Shown here piece by piece: positions 6,180 through 9,805 of a stretch of 9,805 bases of DNA (positions within the stretch are counted from its first letter, which is position 1; each line of letters begins with the position of its first letter). The DNA lies in assembly GCA_038062745.1 (NCBI GenBank), contig JBBTWO010000060.1, positions 1 through 9,805 of the forward strand, read 5' to 3'. The notes below the pieces were generated by a model, which did not search any database, was not told the origin of the DNA, and saw only the letters and a program-made list of their open reading frames with translations. Source of the stretch: JBBTWO01 sp038062745. Its GTDB lineage: Bacteria > Patescibacteriota > Microgenomatia > UBA8517. The position numbers and the translations under genes were made by a program.

Positions 6180-8294
6180 TTACTTTTTTATAGCATAGAC
6201 AAAATCATCAGAAAAAACATAGATTTGATCATTTTCATAAAGTATCTGAGCACCGCCATAAACATTTTGTTTTGAAAAAATACGTTTCTCTTCTTTTGTT
6301 TCCCTGGACAGCTTTGAAAAATGTGTCACTTTCTCACGTTTTTGTTCAGCTTCAAAACTAGATAAAAGATAAACGTCCCCATTTTCAGCAACATTTGAAT
6401 CCTTTATACGCGTTGATTCTGATTGCATAATAATATTTCCATTCTTAGGATTTATAACCCAAAGGTATCCTGAAGCAGTATCTTGTAAATAAAGAGATGT
6501 ATCTTTTATTGATAGGCCCTGAAGTGTTGTTAAAATAGTGGTAGACCAAAGTTCTTTTCCGTTCTCCGTGTCGACTGCGACAACCTTAGTATCATCGGCT
6601 AAATATAATACACTTTTTGTTTCATTAAGAAGCCAAGATCCGTGAGATTCGATTTTCATAGGATATGACCAACCCAACTGACCATTTTTGAAAAGATAAC
6701 TTTGTATGTTGTCGTCAAAGACTAGAAGGGAATTATTGGTGAGACTGCCAGGATTGTAACCAACAATTTCCTTTGTAAAGAGAAGTGTACCATTGTTGTT
6801 ATTTATCACCCAATGTTTTCTTCTTAAAGTGGTATCCTCAAAACTACTACCTCCGTAAGCACCATAGACAGTTATATAGGAGCCGCCAGATTCTATTTGT
6901 TCAGGAACCAAAACTCCATCAGTTGCAAGGCTACTATTCCACAAAAGACTACCAGATTGTAAATGTCGTTTCCAAAGTATTGCTTGGTTTTTAATTAAAT
7001 CAATCCCATACACAAAATCATCTTCTAATGTAATTCCACTAATATCTCCAACACTGGTAAGAGCATGACTCCAGATAGTTTTTCCGCTAACCTTATTTAT
7101 CACCCTCAATCTGTCTTGACGAGTTTGAGATGATCCTAAATCAGAATGAACGAGTAAGTAATTTTCATGCTCCTGGACAACAATAGTTATTTCGGATTTA
7201 TACTGCCAAATATTTTTTCCAGTTTGTGGATCTAAAAGGGAGAGATTATTATCTGTTTTGGTCAAAATATTATCACCAACCCTAGAAAATGAAATTTCTC
7301 CATATTCAGGTAGAGTAATAGCCACTGACCATTTTTTTACTCCTGTTTTTTTCTCTATACCAAAGATATGCTCTTTGTCAGCAGTAACAAAGATATCAGT
7401 TTTTTGTGTATCTAGAAGTTCTAAATAAGGAAAGCTTGGTACTTCCCATAATTTTGTGCCAGTCTGCTTATCTAAAGCATGCATTATACTGTCTTGGGTG
7501 GAAACATAAATAATTGAATCATCTAATTTTGGATAGATACGCTGGATCGAGTCTTCAAAATTCGTTCTCCATTTCTGGAAGCCATTTGTAGTATCTAAAG
7601 CAACTAAGATATTGTTTTTTGACCATTTCTTGTCCCAACCATTACTGTAAATTACTGCTTCCGCATTATTAAGTGCTGTTAAATATATAGTATTGTTGTA
7701 AAAAATTGGCTTACTAACCTGTCCTTCTACCTGTCTACTCCAAATTAAGTCTGATTTATCTATTTTTATGACAAACTCTATATTTTCTTGAATAGTTTTA
7801 AGGAAAGGATTAAGTACATTTCCACTTGAAAGAGTTTTTGTAATATCTTGTTTCTTTATAACTTCATATTCCATTGCATACTCACCTGTGGGAACAGATG
7901 CTGGATCTCTCTTAAGAAAGTACTGATTTTCACCTAGATAGTGCCACTCATTTGCAAGGGAAGTCTCAAAATAATTCGCAGATGTATTTTTTGTCTTTTG
8001 TTCAATTACTTTGTACGCTTTACCATTTCTTTTTACATATACAGCTTGATTATCCAGGTGGATTCGAAAAGATTCTCCAGGAAGTGCTAGGATTATTCCT
8101 TGAATATTATCGTTTTGGTAGTTATAACTTACCTTAGACCCTCGTTCTGTTTTTGCAACAAAACGAAATAGTAAATAACAAGAAATTAGGAAAGTAAAAA
8201 TAATTGCAGCAAAAAATATTATTTTGGAGCGTATGGATTTCGTTGGCTTAAAAATATGAGGAAAGTTTTTACCAAATTCTAATGATCTTGTCAT
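6180..8294 (-). CDS. Membrane-anchored PQQ-like beta-propeller protein
   Basis: 704 aa. Seen: a basic N-terminus (residues 1-23), one membrane helix about 24-45 (KIIFFAAIIFTFLISCYLLF), then a long extracytoplasmic part; the positive-inside rule places the C-terminal bulk outside. Residues about 50-175 form an unrecognised beta-rich region ending in a GEYAMEYEV strand. From about 180 to the end there are around ten PQQ/quinoprotein-like repeats with the signature 'xxxALDxxTGxxxWxxxx', for example ILVALDTTNGFQKW (229-242), MHALDKQTGTKLWEV (271-285), LSLLDPQTGKNIW (351-363), VVAVDTENGKELW (571-583) and YLWVINPKNGNI (610-621). The residues that bind PQQ in true dehydrogenases cannot be identified, so a structural or binding role (BamB-like scaffold, surface protein) is more likely than an enzyme. 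Single gene with its own likely promoter. Nothing in the neighbours tells its partner. Confidence 0.88.
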   Translation of the reverse strand: MTRSLEFGKNFPHIFKPTKSIRSKIIFFAAIIFTFLISCYLLFRFVAKTERGSKVSYNYQNDNIQGIILALPGESFRIHLDNQAVYVKRNGKAYKVIEQKTKNTSANYFETSLANEWHYLGENQYFLKRDPASVPTGEYAMEYEVIKKQDITKTLSSGNVLNPFLKTIQENIEFVIKIDKSDLIWSRQVEGQVSKPIFYNNTIYLTALNNAEAVIYSNGWDKKWSKNNILVALDTTNGFQKWRTNFEDSIQRIYPKLDDSIIYVSTQDSIMHALDKQTGTKLWEVPSFPYLELLDTQKTDIFVTADKEHIFGIEKKTGVKKWSVAITLPEYGEISFSRVGDNILTKTDNNLSLLDPQTGKNIWQYKSEITIVVQEHENYLLVHSDLGSSQTRQDRLRVINKVSGKTIWSHALTSVGDISGITLEDDFVYGIDLIKNQAILWKRHLQSGSLLWNSSLATDGVLVPEQIESGGSYITVYGAYGGSSFEDTTLRRKHWVINNNNGTLLFTKEIVGYNPGSLTNNSLLVFDDNIQSYLFKNGQLGWSYPMKIESHGSWLLNETKSVLYLADDTKVVAVDTENGKELWSTTILTTLQGLSIKDTSLYLQDTASGYLWVINPKNGNIIMQSESTRIKDSNVAENGDVYLLSSFEAEQKREKVTHFSKLSRETKEEKRIFSKQNVYGGAQILYENDQIYVFSDDFVYAIKK

Positions 8295-8300
8295 ATCTCT

Positions 8301-8309
8301 AGTTTAGCA
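8301..8309 (-). promoter_or_regulatory. Extended -10 promoter element of the propeller gene (likely leaderless)
   Basis: TGCTAAACT on the minus strand: TG-N plus TAAACT (4 of 6 to consensus). It ends 6 nt before the ATG at 8294, so transcription would begin at or next to the start codon. No Shine-Dalgarno and no good -35 is visible. Confidence 0.45.
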
Positions 8310-8361
8310 TGATGCTTAATTGCTTTTCTCTTAAGAAAAATTGCATGAGATTTTTTGTAAA

Positions 8362-8523
8362 TTAAATTTTTTGTTGTGGTAATTTTAGGATTTGGGAGTC
8401 AACTTCATTTAATTCTTTTTGAATCCTGGCTTTTTCTTCTTCATTATATTCTGGATTACGAAGCAACCTTTTTAGTCTTAAAAATTTTGCTCTTAGGTTA
8501 TCTAGTTTTATTGAATCATCCAT
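8362..8523 (-). CDS. Small charged coiled-coil protein (53 aa)
   Basis: Short frame that overlaps the methyltransferase stop by 8 nt (ATG 8521-8523, stop TAA 8362-8364). The product starts MDDSIKLDNLRAKFLRLKRL, continues with an acidic/basic helical stretch containing EYNEEEKARIQKELNEVDSQ (residues 26-45), and ends LPQQKI. It is almost wholly helical with heptad-like Leu/Ile spacing, interrupted at NP (23-24); it has no signal or membrane segment. No family recognised. The tight overlap, sensible codon use and clean end 67 nt before the next gene favour a real gene co-transcribed with the methyltransferase. There is only a weak purine-rich sequence before the ATG (AAGAAAG), so it is probably translated by coupling. 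Confidence 0.65.
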   Translation of the reverse strand: MDDSIKLDNLRAKFLRLKRLLRNPEYNEEEKARIQKELNEVDSQILKLPQQKI

Positions 8524-9253
8524 TTTTCTTTCTTGCCGAAACTATAAGCATCATTGGACGACGAAGTTCGTCCCTCATTCCTTCAACTGTTTCAAGTAAT
8601 TCTTTACTTGGCTGTGGCTCTACTATTCCTGTTATCTCAAATCCATTTTGTAAAAGAGTATTAAGATAAGTTGTTAATGTTTTGTGATATTTAATTACTT
8701 CTTCTCCCAGGAAGTTTGCTTCTCTTTTTCCTTCAGTAAAGTATTTATCAACCGGGAAATGTAAAATGCTCCCCTTTTGATCACGATACCAATCTTGGGT
8801 ACCATATGCTGTAAATACTGGATGTTCAACAGAGAATACAAATTCACCACCACTTTTGAGCCAAGAGAAAACTTTCTTTGCAATATCCTCAAAAGAAACT
8901 AGATAGTGGAATGTAAGGGAACTAATGACAACATCAAAAGAATCTTTTGGAAAATCTATATCTTCAATTGGTTTGCAAATATACTCAATATCTTTTGAAG
9001 TTTTCTCTTTTGCAACGTCAAGCATCTTTTCAGAAATATCAACACCCACAACTGATACTGCACCATGTTCAATAGCATACTGACAATGCCAGCCAAAGCC
9101 ACAACCTAAATCCAAAACTTTTTTACTTTTGAAATCTGGCAACATTTTCTCTAATGTTTTCCACTCACCAGCTCCTGCAAGACCTTTAACAGATCTATTC
9201 ATCTGACTGTACTTTGTAAAAAAAGTTTTGGTATCGTAAATATTTTGTTTCAT
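8516..9253 (-). CDS. Class I SAM-dependent methyltransferase
   Basis: 245 aa from ATG 9251-9253. The frame is open further upstream, but that part is antisense to the divergent membrane-protein gene and its promoter, so the shorter start is preferred. Seen: motif I KVLDLGCGFG (45-54) that binds S-adenosylmethionine, the acidic motif II residue D72 in VGVDIS (69-74), PIEDIDFPKDSFDVVISSLT (95-114), GEFVFSVEHPVFTA (136-149), the substrate-side block VDKYFTEGKREANFLG (168-183) with KYHKTLTTYLNTLLQNGF (188-205), and EPQPS (212-216). These match the common Methyltransf_11-type family with 'EHPVxTA' and 'YHxTLxTY' blocks, whose substrate is not known; a small molecule is likely. Overlaps the following 53-aa gene. 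Probably leaderless (see promoter). Confidence 0.9.
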   Translation of the reverse strand: MKQNIYDTKTFFTKYSQMNRSVKGLAGAGEWKTLEKMLPDFKSKKVLDLGCGFGWHCQYAIEHGAVSVVGVDISEKMLDVAKEKTSKDIEYICKPIEDIDFPKDSFDVVISSLTFHYLVSFEDIAKKVFSWLKSGGEFVFSVEHPVFTAYGTQDWYRDQKGSILHFPVDKYFTEGKREANFLGEEVIKYHKTLTTYLNTLLQNGFEITGIVEPQPSKELLETVEGMRDELRRPMMLIVSARKKNG

Positions 9254-9258
9254 AATGT

Positions 9259-9267
9259 ATTTTATCA
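9259..9267 (-). promoter_or_regulatory. Extended -10 promoter element of the methyltransferase (likely leaderless)
   Basis: TGATAAAAT on the minus strand (TG-N-TAAAAT, 5 of 6 in the hexamer). The hexamer ends 5 nt before the ATG at 9253, so the transcript should start at or next to the start codon. No Shine-Dalgarno is seen, and the -35 region (TTTCTT at 17 nt) is poor. Confidence 0.55.
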
Positions 9268-9308
9268 CTTGTTGTCGGGAGAAGAAATTTCTTGTAACTT
9301 GCTTAAAC

Positions 9309-9317
9309 TGATATAAT
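9309..9317 (+). promoter_or_regulatory. Perfect extended -10 promoter (TGATATAAT) of the two-TM protein gene
   Basis: TG-N-TATAAT at 9309-9317, with the perfect hexamer at 9312-9317. The expected start of transcription is about 9324, only about 3 nt before the ATG at 9327, and no Shine-Dalgarno lies between. It faces away from the methyltransferase promoter; the two -10 boxes are about 45 bp apart. Confidence 0.65.
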
Positions 9318-9326
9318 TTCATATTA

Positions 9327-9805
9327 ATGTGTAACAGTATTCCCTGGGATAAAATTGCAATCTTTATTTTCATAGCTTGTGAGATTGTTTGGTTTTCAAT
9401 CTTGGTTGGCGTAGTAATCTTAGTTTTCAAAAAGATAAAAAGTGTATTGCTTAAAACTATCTCTTTTGCTTTACTTCTTTGTTTTTGGGTCTTTACTGCA
9501 CTAGTTGGTTTCTTTGCATTTCTTATTATTACTGAAATACATGGCCAACCTGTAGGATCAGAGTATTTCACTTTAAATGCAGCTATCAAGAATACGTGCT
9601 ACTTAGATCCAGAACGGCTGCATTGTCCAAAAACCTTAGATGAATTGATTTCCATAGAAGATAGAAAATTTAAAAAATACCTGATTGATTCAAGCTTGTA
9701 TTATGAATATCGTCCAGAAACACATGAATATACTTTAATTGCCCTTAAAAAGAACAGTGAGAGAGGAGTCATTTTTGATCCCCGTTTTATATCGAAGGTA
9801 AACCC
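9327..9805 (+). CDS. Two-TM membrane protein, partial (3' end outside the window)
   Basis: 159 codons from ATG 9327, open to the window edge; the frame has a TGA at 9309-9311 just upstream, which fixes the start. Seen: a short N-terminus with MCNSIPWD, membrane helix 1 about 10-34 (ending in ILVFKKIKSV), helix 2 about 43-68 (ALLLCFWVFTALVGFFAFLI), then a polar domain with two Cys (C91, C100) in NTCYLDPERLHCPKTLDEL. The end of that domain, YYEYRPETHEYTLIAL (125-140), resembles the C-terminal strands of pilin-like or pseudopilin domains ('YxYxxxxxxYxLxA'). If the basic loop between the helices (KKIK) is inside, both termini are outside, and C91 and C100 could form a disulphide (inference). No family recognised. 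Confidence 0.7.
   Translation, partial: MCNSIPWDKIAIFIFIACEIVWFSILVGVVILVFKKIKSVLLKTISFALLLCFWVFTALVGFFAFLIITEIHGQPVGSEYFTLNAAIKNTCYLDPERLHCPKTLDELISIEDRKFKKYLIDSSLYYEYRPETHEYTLIALKKNSERGVIFDPRFISKVN

Noticed and set aside
8376..8669. 97-codon plus-strand frame opposite the small coiled-coil gene and the methyltransferase end.
   Set aside because: It is antisense to two better supported frames and shows no start signals.
9254..9589. N-terminal extension of the methyltransferase frame to 9589 (357 aa).
   Set aside because: The extra 112 residues have no family match, are antisense to a membrane-protein gene with a perfect extended -10, and the methyltransferase family starts near the internal Met at 9253.

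Overview
The window is AT-rich (clearly below 40% GC by eye), bacterial and densely coded. Intergenic gaps are very small, several genes overlap by a few bases (ATGA-type stop/start overlaps), and UGA is used as a stop. Small compact proteins, an archaeal/eukaryotic-type prolyl-tRNA synthetase, many unrecognised membrane or hypothetical proteins and apparently leaderless genes fit a member of the Patescibacteria (CPR), perhaps Microgenomates-like. This placement is an inference from gene style, not from a marker gene.

Layout. (1) Positions 95-1296, plus strand: a small beta-rich protein that looks like a barrel-sandwich (lipoyl/biotinyl-like) domain, translationally coupled to a cytosolic HExxH putative metallopeptidase. 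(2) 1297-1372: a convergent gap holding a 32-bp AT-rich palindrome. (3) 1373-6124, minus strand: one tight operon reading proB-proA-proC-csaA-proS. It is preceded by a promoter (TTGACA-16-TAGAAT) and a leader of about 250 nt with the features of a T-box riboswitch: stem III, an antiterminator with a 7-nt bulge beginning UGGU, and a competing intrinsic terminator that abuts the proB start codon. (4) 6180-8294, minus: a membrane-anchored PQQ-like beta-propeller protein. (5) 8362-9253, minus: a small coiled-coil protein overlapping a SAM-dependent methyltransferase. (6) 9327 to the window end, plus: the first 159 codons of a two-TM protein that runs off the edge.

How the genes work together. proB, proA and proC encode the complete glutamate-to-proline route. 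ProS charges tRNA-Pro with the product, and CsaA is a tRNA-binding-fold protein. A T-box in front of the whole unit would switch on both proline synthesis and proline charging when uncharged tRNA (most simply tRNA-Pro) accumulates. The terminator's 3' arm also contains the only Shine-Dalgarno-like sequence for proB, so the same hairpin may control translation too. Three other genes (propeller, methyltransferase, end-of-window membrane protein) have extended -10 boxes placed so that transcription should begin at or within a few bases of the ATG, which suggests leaderless mRNAs.
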